Positions 24,712 through 35,950 of a stretch of 64,000 nt of DNA are shown piece after piece. The position numbers and the translations under genes are program-made. The DNA is from Diphasiastrum complanatum (Eukaryota; Streptophyta; Lycopodiopsida; Lycopodiales; Lycopodiaceae). The stretch is from assembly GCA_029204225.1 (NCBI GenBank), contig CM055101.1, positions 7,244,429-7,308,428 on the forward strand, read 5' to 3'. Position 1 is the first letter of the stretch, and each line of letters opens with the position of its first letter. The notes under the pieces were generated by a model. That model did not search any database and was not told the DNA's origin. It saw nothing but the letters and a program-made list of their open reading frames with translations.

Positions 24712-25439
24712 AAGTTTGTACATGTCACAAATAATTTTGTCATAAAATGATCCATTGTGGTCAATATATATTGTTTTCAAATTAACATTATTATATTTTT
24801 CTACGATGTTGCATTTCTAAAGTTTCATTTCAAACGCATCTCGCAATCACTTAGAATTAGAAAAATTTATCAATATTAATAGATGTGTGAACTAATTAAA
24901 AGATATATGTGTTGATTATTTATATATTATAATTGAAAAACAGGTTCTTTGAGATAATAATACACTTTGCCACAATATTGTTTGACTATTCATTGATCTT
25001 TGCAAACACACAAAGGTGTATAACATTGCAATTTTTTTATCAACAAATTAGCTTAACAAGCTACCACACGGCTCTCAAATGTAAGGTACTTAGTATCATT
25101 TCACATGTAAGGTACTTAGTATCATTTCACGCTTATATTTTTACCCATCAATACCATATTGAAAAAATGTCAAATTTTGATTAAAAAAATTTCTCAATAT
25201 AGAAACACATCATAATGTCTATAAATACATAAGCTAGCATGTAATATTCAACTAATAGTAGCTTTAATTCGTCAGAGCATCATAATTTGAGATAATGATC
25301 ATTTAATTTTTAGTCCACATTTTATTATAAGTATACATGTCTTCAAAATATAAAAAAAAAATCTTATTTGCTTTTGAATTAATCATAAAGTTGTTGTTTA
25401 TTAACTTACTATTCATAATAGATAAAAAAAAAAATTACA
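24712..25439. other. AT-rich DNA after tnp2, with a 26-bp tandem duplication
   Basis: atgtaaggtacttagtatca... is repeated twice in tandem at 25079-25130 (26-bp period). No gene was seen. It probably represents 3' non-coding DNA of the CACTA element. Confidence 0.5.
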
Positions 25440-25810
25440 ACAAACTAATTTTGTCATGCGTGACACTGCCATGCGTGGCAAATTTCCAAAACAAATTTTT
25501 TCTAAGTATTGTATTTTAATATTGCCACGCGTGGCAAATTTTTTGACAAATTTTGTTGGATAAATAACAACCGTACGAGGCACTTCCACGCGTGGATGTG
25601 CCACACCGACATATTTTGGCGCTCAAATTTCAAGTTTTAGTTTAAAAAAAATTTGCGTGACAGTGCCACGCAGAATTAAAATTTTTTTGCTGGACCTCTC
25701 TTCCAGTTTGGATTTCACCAGCAAGGTCCTTGGAAAAGTTTTAGCGTGGAAAATGTCAAAATTTCGGCTAAGTATCAGGTTCGCGTGGCAGCGTTACGTG
25801 GCAAAACACA
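25440..25810. repeat. Cluster of GCGTGGCA/TGCCACGC palindromes (right), candidate CACTA subterminal repeats
   Basis: At least six copies or half-copies of the motif occur, for example GCCATGCGTGGCA near 25468, GCCACGCGTGGC at 25524-25535, CCACGCGTGG near 25588, GCGTGACAGTGCCACGC near 25655, and GCGTGGCAGCG near 25784. They are the same motif as at 12375-12440 and lie about 730 bp beyond the tnp2 stop, where a CACTA subterminal region would sit. I could not find a clear CACTA terminal inverted repeat on either side. Confidence 0.55.
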
Positions 25811-26772
<962 letters not shown>

Positions 26773-27730
26773 TTGGACTCACATCTCATGGTACTTTGCA
26801 ATTTTAATATGTACATTAACTTGGGAGATGGTCCTTATCTATCTCTCAATCTGAATTTGCTCCCTTCTGTTCTCTCGTCTAAGCAATTTTGCTTTCTCAA
26901 AGGCTGCAATATTTTTTACTACATCCTCAATATCTGGACAATGGCGGATTCTCTTGCTTCTTCGATGACTCCCTCTATTATCATCTGCCTTGAGCTTGAC
27001 AAAGCCTTCAATCATGTTACCTGGGATTATATCGTCTCTTGCTATAGAGCCCTGGGCCTTCCGTCCTCCTTCTACACACTAATTCAGGCTCTTTACTCTT
27101 CCTCCTCCTCTGTGCTACTATTCAACAGCTATCTTTCACCTTCCTTTCTCCTTGCTCATGGTATTCGATAGGGTTGTCCATTTTTTCCCTTGATCTTTGC
27201 CATTGCCACAAAGCCATTGTCTTGTGATCTCTGTCAAGTTGTGGCCTCCTTGCTTATTGCTCCGGTTCACTCTCCTCTGAGTCCTCTTTTCCACTAGCTC
27301 TTTGTTGATGATGTCACTATGTTTTCTCTTCTTTACGAGCCTCACATTTGTGGCCTTTTGCACACATTCTCTCAGTTCTGCTATTGTTCTTCCTCCCTCT
27401 TAAACAAGGATAAATCTGAGCTTCATTTCATTGCTCCTCACCCTCTCTTTCTCTAGGTCCTTACCCTTGGGATTCACATTGTTCAGCATGGCACCCCGTC
27501 ACATGCCTTTTGGTTACACCCCTCCTCCTCTTAGCGTTCAAACTGGCTTCTTCAGTCCTTCATCCAAAAGTTGGCCCCATGGGATCCCACTTTTTCATTT
27601 TTTTTTCCTCCAGGGTCCTCGTGGTCTGCCACATCTTGTCTATCTTGTTTTTTTTTTGCCATTATTCATTAGCCACCAAGTCTTACATGCCACATCACCA
27701 AGCATTTTAAGCGCTTCTTATGGGCAGGTA
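26773..27730 (+). pseudogene. LINE (non-LTR) reverse transcriptase fragment
   Basis: The order of motifs is that of a plant L1-type reverse transcriptase: SSKQFCFLKGCNI near the fingers, LELDKAFNHVTWDYI (expected D-x-x-KAFD-x-V-x-W), GLPSSFYTLI, HGIR followed by a stop then GCPFFPLIFAIA (RQGCPLSP motif), LFVDDVTMFS (expected YADD), and a C-terminal FLWAGK. Stops at about 27169 and 27296, and frame shifts, make it non-functional. No endonuclease domain or poly-A tail is visible, so it is a 5'-truncated internal piece, cut at about 27790 by Copia-4. Confidence 0.88.
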
Positions 27731-27790
27731 AGTGTCTTCTGCTACCTTGGTCCCTCTGTATATCCCCTTTATCAGTTGGTGGCCTTGTCA

Positions 27791-28816
27791 TGTCGAAAAT
27801 AGATGAGATGAAGTAATGGCGGAAACAAAAACTTTTCCTACTTCTAATGCATGACTACGCCTATCAAATTGAACAAAACAGTAGTGATAGAAATCATGTC
27901 TAATCTCTAGCAACCAACTTTTGCTAGATACTAAGTGATTACGTAGCCAAACATAAAGTATTGAATCCTCAAACAATTTCTACCAGTTACAAAAGCAATA
28001 CAGAGATGCATGCATTCTGACATATACCAAATGCAATAAGAAATAGTATTGATTCAAAAAAACAAAATCAAATGCTAATGAGTGCAAGACAATAGTGGAC
28101 GAAAACCACGCACTCTAAGTTGTCTCTGAGTAACTGAGAATAAGTCTGAAAGTAAGCAGCTCTGCTGATAAGCAATAGTGCAATAGCAACTCTAAAATAA
28201 ATCTCTAAAAGGCTAAGCTAGAATGCTCAAGAGAGTTCAAGCTTGAAAGCTTGATAGAGAGCTAACTACAATACTTTTAATTGTGAACAATATGCTTGAT
28301 GACAACACAGGTAGTGTCGTGTAATAAGACTCCACTCCTTCACAATTCACAATGATATTTCAGAATGATCGATTTTCAGAACTTATTCGATTGATAATGA
28401 GATGTATGAATAGCTGATTTATACTAAGTATTTAGGTCTTCTAATGCAATTGACAGTTGGCTGGAGTCCGCTGGCATTCATCCAGTTCCTTCTCAGAATT
28501 GATTGCTGATAAGCGATAGAAATTGGTCATAAACTGTTTGTCTGTATAAATGAACCAAAACTGTCACTCTACATAAATGAACGTAAATAGCCACAGGTGA
28601 CAGGTATCGACTTTTTGCAAAAAAATACGACAATGTCCTAAAATCTCATTGTCTTAATATTAGGGTAGCCATTTTTCAGAGTCATTTTCTTAATATTTGA
28701 GGCACTTTGAATAAATGCGAAAAATACGACTTCGCATATTTACTCATAAATCTTGATAGGCGAAAAATGCAAAAAGACGACACTGTGATTTTACTCGTAC
28801 TTCTTGACAGGCGACA
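27791..28816 (-). repeat. 3' LTR of Copia-4
   Basis: About 1026 bp. On plus it begins TGTCGAAAATAG and the proposed far end reads GGCGACA, giving TG...CA. The far end is supported by a similar terminus and length (about 1004 bp) in Copia-7. Confidence 0.65.
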
Positions 28817-29075
28817 CTGTCGGAATTGTAGCTCCGTGTATTTCTGCAGATTGTGTAATTGATTCAGACCGATATCTGAAAGTAAGTTCCTCAATCAAAC
28901 TGCTTTCTTTGTAGACAGGCTTTACTTCTGTACATGTAACAACATCCCATAACTCGTTGGCTATCAACAAAGTCTGGCACCTTGCTACTCGGATACCCGT
29001 AGTAATTCTAAAGCTAATACGTGCACCAAATCCCGACTGTAAAGGAAGGGACGTATTTATTAGATAAAAGGCCAA
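28817..29075 (-). pseudogene. Copia-4 gag remnant
   Basis: The minus strand reads RCQTLLIANELWDVVTCTE, which matches the 'K-M-x-x-LLIA-x-ELWDVV' start of copia gag proteins (compare KTVLMAKELYDVVTG in Copia-7). Only this N-terminal piece is left before the LTR. Confidence 0.65.
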
Positions 29076-29220
29076 TGCGGGCTTGCCCGGTATTGCGGTG
29101 AATCATGATAACTCGTAAGGAACTGAAGAGCATGATATCAGTTTGATATCGCGAAAGATATCAAGTATTGGAGCTTTTGCTCTAATATCGAAATAGTATT
29201 GGGCTTTGATAAAGATCAAC

Positions 29221-29295
29221 GCTCTAATACTATGTAGGTATGGTCTGATACCATATAGGTAAGCTCTGATACCATATAGGTAAGCTTTGATATCA
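29221..29295 (-). repeat. Tandemly repeated primer-site unit
   Basis: Four degenerate copies of a unit of about 21 bp, best form aagctctgataccatatagg, precede the LTR. On minus each reads like TATGGTATCAGAGCTTACC, i.e. an iMet primer site. Normally an element has one primer site next to the LTR. Confidence 0.7.
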
Positions 29296-29704
29296 TTCCT
29301 AAAATAGGTGAGATAAAGTAATGGCAGAAACAAAAACTTTTTCTACTTCCAATGCATGACTACGCCTATCAAATTGAACAAAACAATAGTGATAGAAATC
29401 ACGTTCAATCTTTAGCAACTAACTTTTGCTAGATACTAAGTGATTACGTAGCCAAACATAAAGTATTGAATTCTCAAACAATTTCTATCAATTACAAAAG
29501 CAATACAGAGATGCATGCATTCTGACATATACTGAACGCAATAAGAAATAGTATTGATTCAGAAAAACAAAATTAGATGCTAATGAGTGCAAGACAATAG
29601 CAGATAGAAACCACGCACTCTAAGTTGTCTCTGAGTAACTGAGAATAAGTCTGAAAATAAGCAGCTCTGCTGATAAGCAGTGGCACAATAGCAACTCTAA
29701 AATA
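29296..29704 (-). repeat. 5' LTR of Copia-4 (truncated)
   Basis: It aligns with 27791-28200. It stops in the middle of the repeat at gcaactctaaaata, where the TGTGAAGATT start of the next element follows. Confidence 0.75.
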
Positions 29705-30950
29705 TGTGAAGATTATTAAAATATTATCTTCCTATCTCAAGTTTGGGGCCATGTCCATGGTTATTTCCACTAAATTTCATGTTGTACATAAAAGGTATGT
29801 GAATTGAGCACATAACCTTTAGTATAGGTTAGATTTGAGTTAGGTGGATTCAATTTTGATGACATGTAGAAGTTTAGATAGCATGCAATGTCATACTGTA
29901 TGAATGCAAGCCACATGCAATCAGTGCATGCAACATGCAAAGTAGTTTCTGTGATCTACACATGTCTAGGCAGTTGTATGAGTTGACATGCAGTACATGC
30001 AACATTCATGCATGCAGTTACACATGTGGATCTTTGGTAGGTGAATTAGTTCAGTTAAGTGGACTTTCCATGCAACTCCACTTGTAGGAATTCGAGTCTC
30101 TCTCATGTAGGGAAAGCTTGGCATTTTTTGCCATATTGTGAATAATGAGATTTTGGTAATTTGGACTCATTATCTCTCTAACCAAGTTTTCCATCATTGA
30201 TTTTCTCTCTCTACCCGAGAGCAAACTATTTTTTCCCATACTGAGCACTTAGAATTATTTCTGACATTCAATTCTCATGGTGAGAAGTTAGATTTTTTCA
30301 TCATATGTATGCCATTGTGCTCTTGTCATAGATTTTTCAAGTATACTGTTCTCTATATAGCTCTATAGTGTCAAATCAGCCCTCATTAATTGAGTGCTAC
30401 TTCTCTAGATTTGATCCAAATTTGATGTTCTATAGCTTGTTGGATAGGCATTGAAGAGTAGAATGTGTTGCTCATGTTTCTAAATCAATTTGATTTGCTT
30501 TTAAAAGAGTTTTAGGAAATCAGAAAGTTTGAGAGAGTACTCAACTCGTGGGATATGCCAAAGTGAGCACACATCAGTTCTTTTCGCCATTTTCATCATA
30601 TTTCACTGTCAATCAAGTAGAATTGGATAGAAGTGAGTGTTCTGAGGTCTTAGACTTTTCATTTCACACAAATTACTGTGTTTGAATTGAAATTAATTTC
30701 CTAGAGAGTTTTTCAGTTCTTTGAAACTCGTGAGAGAGATAGACTTCTTACTTGCATGTGCTTCTTTTTTGTGACTGAAGCAAGATCCAAATTCAAGATA
30801 GATTGATTTTCTGTGTTGAGAATTTGTTCTCACTTCTGTTGCTAGATTTCATAGGGTCGATCAACATCAGTGTTAGATCCTAGATTGAGATAGTAAGCAA
30901 CATCCTTTCAACTCCATTTTTTTATCATTCTAGAATTTCTCATAGAGAAG
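29705..30950 (+). repeat. LTR and leader of Copia-5
   Basis: There is no coding signal. The region has many TGCATG/CATGCA repeats near 29880-30020. An LTR end with CA and an adjacent TGGTATCAGAGC could not be located, perhaps because of decay, so the division between LTR and leader is left open. Confidence 0.5.
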
Positions 30951-31886
30951 ATGTCTTCATCTGGTTCACATTTCTTGGAGCACAATGAGAGATTAACATC
31001 TTCCAATTATGCAATGTGGAAGATCAAAATGGAATCATTATTGATTCTACAAGATGTAATGGATATTGTGAGTGGAGCTGAAGAAGAACCTGCTACACCA
31101 ATGAAGCTACAGCATTTCACAAAAGAACCAGAATTGCCCTTCATTTCATAAAAATGAATGTAACCAATGAAATGTTAAGAGAGATCAGTACATGCACCAC
31201 TGCCAAGGAAGCTTGGGATACTCTAAAAACAATCTATGAAATCAAGAATACTTCTAGATTGCTTACACTTAGAAACCAAATATCTCTAAGTTATCAAAGA
31301 GTAGATGAGACTGCTTCATCATATGTCATGAGAGTTAAGGATCTTCATCAAGAGTTAGCTGGTATTGGTGATGCTCTTAAGAACACTAAACTTGTTCAAG
31401 TAGTCCTAAATGGAATTAGAGATGAGTATGACAATATTGTGCAGACTTATGCTGTTAGGGAGGATCTTTCATCCTTAGAGACACTGCAAAGTATTCTCAT
31501 TGCTGAAGAAAGCAGACAAGAGAACAAGATGTTGAGGATCAACAGACTTTCATTGAAAGATGGTGGAGATGACAAAACACTCTTCATTAGAGACAAGTCA
31601 AGAGGCAAGGGCAAAGGATAAAAACACTTCAAGAAGGACAAAGCCAAAGAAGGTGGTGAGGATTAGTACTCACAAGCTGCAACATCCAGTGACAAGAAGA
31701 AGCTGTCAAAGATCAAGTGTTTTTTTTGTGGCAAGAAAGGACACTATGCATCAAACTGTTTCAAGAAGAAGAACAAATCTAAGCAAGCTATGAGTGTGAG
31801 GGTGTTGAGAGTGAAAGAGAGGATTCATTAATGATATCTACTTTTTCATCTTTTTCTTTTAAGAATGAAGAAGTATGGTGGATAGA
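30951..31886 (+). pseudogene. Copia-5 gag, zinc knuckle and first half of protease site
   Basis: Start ATG is at 30951 (MSSSGSHFLEHNERL). IWK-type block MWKIKMESLLILQDVMDIV is followed by a frameshift before 31154, after which LHFIKMNV, AKEAWDTLKTIYE, YVMRVKDLHQEL and LVQVVLNGI follow. A stop at 31618-31620 and another shortly after precede the zinc knuckle CFFCGKKGHYASNC at about 31718-31760. The frame then runs to the protease approach EVWWI, broken at 31886 by the inserted element. Confidence 0.88.
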
Positions 31887-32844
31887 CATTAGGGCCCTTT
31901 TTGGACTCAAAAAGGGCCTCTTCACTAATTATAATTAGTGTTAATGACGACATGTGTACCAATAAGAGAGTGACAATTGAGATGGAGTGGTCCATATGAC
32001 ATGGCACATCCAATGGTGTAAAATATCTCAAATTCTAACCCAGCCATTAACCCTCCTCTAACCCTACTTGCTCAACCCGTAGTAATGATGATAGGACAAG
32101 ACTCAAATTTGAATTTTAAATAAAAATATAACCGTTTTTCAAGCCCTTCAAAATTGATTTTTATTGCTTAGAATGAGTGAAAAGAGGGCCCAATATTTCC
32201 TTGGGCCCCCATTTTGCAAAAAAAATTTGAACAAAAAATGGGGGGAGGGGTATGGGACCCCCCCCCCCCCCCCCTGGTACGCCCCCCGCGCCCTCTTTCC
32301 CTTTCTCTCCCTTCCTCGGGGCCAGCCATCACTCCGGGCCGCTAGCCCTGGTCGGTGCGCAAGGCCTGGAGGGCCCCACATAAACCCCCCCTTTCCTCAT
32401 TGTACTTTGCAATGAGGGAGGGGGGTGTGATGGCATCGCGCGCCCACCGCGCTCCCACCCATCTCCGCGGCCCCAAGTGGGGGGGGGAGGGGGTATGTAC
32501 TCCCATACCCCTTCCCACATTTTTTTTTCAATTTTTTTTTGCAAAATGGGGGCCCAAGGAAATATTGGGCCCCCTTTTCACTCATTCTCAGCAATAAAAA
32601 ATCAATTTTGAAGGGCTTGAAAAAACGGCTATTATATTAGATTTGAGATTTTAGACTACATTAAAATTATGTGTCCTTGCTATATTATGCTAGGCCTAAG
32701 TGAAGCCTATTAAAATAGAAGTTAACCCATGATAAACCCAGGGTGAGCTGCCACATAGGACGATTAATGAACTAATTAATCCTAATTAGTGAACATGTTT
32801 AGGCAAGGAAGAGGCCCTTTTTGAGCTCAAAAAGGGCCCTAATG
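31887..32844. mobile_element. 958-bp long-inverted-repeat (foldback-like) element inside the Copia-5 protease
   Basis: The ends are inverted repeats: CATTAGGGCCCTTTTTGG on the left and its complement on the right, with about 35 of the outer 37 bp matching. Each terminus is itself a small hairpin (agggccctttttg..ctcaaaaagggcc). A second pair of inner inverted arms (about 32130-32258 and about 32485-32655) flanks a GC-rich loop (32260-32480) with poly-C and poly-G runs. It has no convincing protein. Excising exactly these bases would bring the two halves of the protease motif back together in frame, leaving no target-site duplication. I cannot assign a superfamily. Confidence 0.8.
32258..32274. 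repeat. Poly-C tract (17 bp)
   Basis: It lies at the edge of the GC-rich centre of the inverted-repeat element. A purine counterpart (gggggggggaggggg) lies near 32478-32492 and can pair with it. Confidence 0.85.
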
Positions 32845-33999
32845 TAGTGGGGCTAGTTCCCATATGTCTAGTTCTAGGAAGTCTTTCACTAATCTCATGC
32901 CATATCTAGGTGCAAAAAGATCAATCTATATTGCTAATGATGTAGAGTGTAGGATTGAAGGAATAGTAGTATTCCACTGCACGCATCATCATCAAAATCA
33001 TTTTGCTTACATGATGTACTTTATCTACCTAGATTGACTAAGAATCTCATTAGTGTAGGACAATTTTTTGATAGTGGATTGGATGTCAAGTTCCAAGTTG
33101 ACAAGTGTATAATCTCAAGAGAAAATGCAGCTATTGCTAGAGGATCTAGAATTGGTAAGTTGTACAAACTAGATTCTAGGGAGAGTGCTAATATTTCAGA
33201 TATTGCTTATGAGACCAAGGTTCTTCAGGAGGATCTATGGCACAAGAGATTGGGTCATCCCAATTTCAAAGCCATGCAATCTATGGTCAAGGAAGGAAAA
33301 GTTGTTGGACTACCAAAGACACTGTCAAAGGAGCTTCTACCTTGTGAAGCTTGTGTGCTGGCAAAATCACACAGAAGGCCTTTTCCTAGAGCAAGCATCA
33401 AAACAAAGCAACCATTTGAACTAGTTGAAAGATGAAAGCTTTGAGAAGTGATAGTGGAGGAGAATACATATCCAATAAGTTTAAAGAATTTTGTGAGAGA
33501 GAGGGTATTCAAAGAGAGTTTTCTTGTTCATATACTGATCAGCAAATGGAGTTTCTGAGAGAAAAAATAGAACTTTGTGTGAATGTGCAAAAGCCATTAA
33601 GCTAGAAGCTTCTCTGCCTAAAGAATTTTGGGGAGAGGCAGTTGCATGTGCAAACTATCTTTGTAATATGCTTCCAAATCTTGCAATTGGAGGAAAAACA
33701 CCATTTGAGATATTGTATAAGAAAAAGCCTAAGGTAGATCACCTTAGCATTTTTGGCTGTGTATGCTTTGTGCATGTGCCTCTAGAAATTAGGAAGAAGG
33801 AAGATCCTAGTGTAGTTAAAGGAATTTTTGTAGGATATGCATCCACTAAAAAAGCATACAAAGTATATCTTCCTTCTACTGACAAGAATGTTGTTAGTAG
33901 AGATGTGATCTTCCATGAAGATTAGAATTTTAACTTGGATGATGCACAGATCAAGGATTCTCATGCAAGATCAATCGTCAATCTTGATATTGCTCAAGA
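32845..33999 (+). pseudogene. Copia-5 protease remainder, pre-integrase and integrase
   Basis: After the insertion the protease resumes with SGASSHMSSSRKSF. A frameshifted stretch (about 32960-33030) leads to TKNLISVGQFFDSGLDVKF and the pre-integrase box LWHKRLGHPNF. A CEACVLAKSHRRPF block follows, then a deletion removes the first catalytic Asp region. The core continues in another frame with a SDSGGEYISNKF-like block, a corrupted 'QNGV.ERKN' site, then CANYLCNMLPNLAIGGKTPF and VKGIFVGYASTKKAYKVY. A stop lies at 33923-33925. Homology stops near 33999. Confidence 0.85.
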
Positions 34000-34801
34000 G
34001 GTGTGTCATTTATGTTTGGTCTTGCTTCTAGTGCTCACTTTCGATACTTCAAAATCAATGTCACTCGGTCACTTTGTTTCTTCTTCAGAAAGTTCAACCA
34101 GCTAAACCGTTTCATTTTTAACTTCAGCGTCTTTAGTGGCTTCGGGTTTTACGTATTTTACCGGCAGCTTTTAAACCGGTGGTTTTGGAGATTCTGAAGT
34201 CACATGTCCTTCTGCTTTACAGTTTTCGCACAAAGGCTCATATCCAATCTGCTACTTTGGTTCAGGACATTCATTAGAATAATGTCCAGGTGTTCCACAA
34301 TTATAACATGTAGGTACATGTTTTGTTCTTTGGACACCATTCTTTTGTTGATTGGGTACATATATTTGTACTGGAATAAACTTCCTTGCAAGAGGTTTAA
34401 ATGAAGTAGAAGATAGTGTAATATTAGTCTTCGTATTGGTAGTTTGTACTTCATATACACTTTCACCAGGATCTACCTCCATTAAATACACAACTTCATT
34501 ATTAGAATTCTCTTCCTCCTCATTTTCTTCTAGGGAACCTGTATTTTAGCTCTGCATTTAGAATGATGGTGACCTTCCTTATTACACTTCGTACACCATA
34601 CATTTGATTTGCCTATTATATTAATAGATTCTCTCCAGAATGTGAACTTTTAATTATCAAATTTCTTTCCAAGTTCTGTTACTTTCTTCTTCCATAAAGT
34701 TTGTTGTTTTCGATCAATCTTCTTTGGATCTTCCATTCTTTTTCGATTTTTTGAATGTGCCTTGTGGCGTTTCAAAGTTTTTCTTGAAGATTCGTGTCAT
34801 T
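34000..34801 (-). pseudogene. Gypsy-1 gag C-terminal part with three zinc knuckles
   Basis: On minus, three CCHC-type motifs appear in order: CTKCNKEGHHHSKC (about 34560-34610), CYNCGTPGHYSNEC (about 34262-34305) and a third, CENCKAEGHVTSES, whose last Cys is Ser (about 34200-34240). A lysine-rich segment precedes them and an acidic segment follows. Multiple knuckles bind RNA in gag of plant gypsy elements; plant pararetroviruses also have knuckles. I favour gypsy because the same strand has a TGGCGCC primer site and LTR upstream at 39541-40490. Stops at about 34251 and 34170 and frame changes make it inactive. Confidence 0.7.
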
Positions 34802-35950
34802 TGCTATATGTAATTAGCCAATGAGCTTACTAATGAATTGTCAAATATGGCCATGGAGCTAAAGTAGACTAGAATCAGTCATTAGGATAGTTAATAAGGT
34901 GGCTCGAACAACCTCGCTATATTTGTGAATAGCGGACTTGTAATAATGGTTGTAAGGCCCAAATTAGCCAAATAAGGTCCCAAAATTATATAGAGGCACA
35001 AATGACCACTATAAATAGCTGAGGTCATGCTAAATTTGGAGGCTATTGTTCATTTTGTAATTTTGAGTTTTAAGATATCTTGAAGCTTCTCTTTGAGAGC
35101 TTTCTTGATGGAGAAAGTGGTTCATGTGCCTAAAATCACATGAGAGCTATGATCATGCTCTAGAATCAGGCCCCAATTTTGTGAATGATCAATAATCATG
35201 AATAATGATACCTTACTTTGCCTATTTTGGTGAAGTTTTGTTACTTTTAGTTATCTTCTTGATTTTTGACTAGTTTTCTTGATTTCTTGTATTTCCATTG
35301 TAATTTGATATTTATGAATGGATTAAATGTTTGAATGCTAAGATTGGCACATGAAAATTTTGGTGTCAGAGCATTAGATCCTTTCCCCATCAGATTTGGT
35401 GGATTTTATTAAATTTGGTAGAGTTTCTTGTTCTTGTTTTCTTGTTTTTTCAATTTTCAGCAAGTTCTGATTCAATTTTGACCATTTAATCTTTATTTTT
35501 TGTGTGATTTCTTTTCTAGATCAGTAGATCTTTTTTTTGGCTTCTTGGAGGTATTGATATTTTGAAGCTATAATGACCAAGTTATGGCCATTTTAGTGTT
35601 TTCTTTCCAATTTTAGGTAGTGATAGTTTTTGTAATTTGTTTACCTCCATTTTTGGCTGTAATTTTGGCTGAATTTTATGACTATATTTTTATAGGATTG
35701 TAGATCTCACTCTCAGCTTGAATTTGAGCCAATTTGGTTAAAACTTGAGAGAGATATGACATTTCTTGTGAAGGAGGTCAAATTTTAGCTTCGGTAGGAG
35801 ATTTGAGAGAGAAGCACTTCCACGCTTCAATTTTGAAGTTTAGTTCCTTTGTAATTTTTTTTTAATTTCTTTCTTTTAAAGTTTAGAAGGTTTATTTAAA
35901 AAAAAAATTAACCCTAACTACAGGAGTGCACAATTGTTTGTTGACACCCT
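34802..35950 (+). mobile_element. LTR and leader of a plus-strand LTR retrotransposon inserted in Gypsy-1 gag
   Basis: A primer site TGGTGTCAGAGC at 35361-35372 is preceded by about 560 bp starting TGCTATATGTAATT or TGTAATTAG (34802 or 34809) with a TATA-like ctataaatagc near 35011. A T-rich leader typical of gypsy-type elements follows to about 35950. Gypsy-1 gag reading stops on its left and resumes only at about 38300, so it lies in foreign DNA. No protein of this element was seen, and the right LTR was not found. Confidence 0.55.

Larger units (their letters stand above)
27791..29704 (-). mobile_element. Copia-4, heavily deleted copia retrotransposon
   Basis: On minus, a 5' LTR piece (29296-29704) is followed by repeated primer-site units (29221-29295), a gag scrap (28817-29075) and a 3' LTR (27791-28816). 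The two LTRs align over about 410 bp; the rest of the right LTR was lost where Copia-5 begins at 29705. The LTR shares blocks (gcatgactacgcctatca, gattacgtagccaaac) and length with the LTR of Copia-7, so they are related families. Confidence 0.78.
29705..33999 (+). mobile_element. Copia-5, copia retrotransposon with a nested inverted-repeat element
   Basis: The plus-strand order is LTR/leader (29705-30950; begins TGTGAAGATTATT), gag, zinc knuckle, protease (split by a 958-bp insertion at 31887-32844), pre-integrase and integrase, ending abruptly near 33999 against Gypsy-1. I could not find a clear primer site, so the LTR/leader boundary is unknown. Gag resembles Copia-2 more than Copia-3. Reverse transcriptase, RNase H and 3' LTR are missing. 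Confidence 0.85.

Noticed and set aside
31447-31647. Antisense frame over Copia-5 gag, and similar antisense frames over other gag or pol regions
   Set aside because: These are shadows of recognised retrotransposon coding sequence on the other strand.
32148-32597. Several proline- and glycine-rich frames in the GC-rich loop of the inverted-repeat element
   Set aside because: They occur on both strands of self-complementary sequence, and matching frames appear in both inverted arms, as expected from the palindrome.
34000-34801. Endogenous plant pararetrovirus coat-like region (zinc knuckles)
   Set aside because: The same strand carries a gypsy-type TGGCGCC primer site and LTR at 39541-40490, which pararetroviruses lack.
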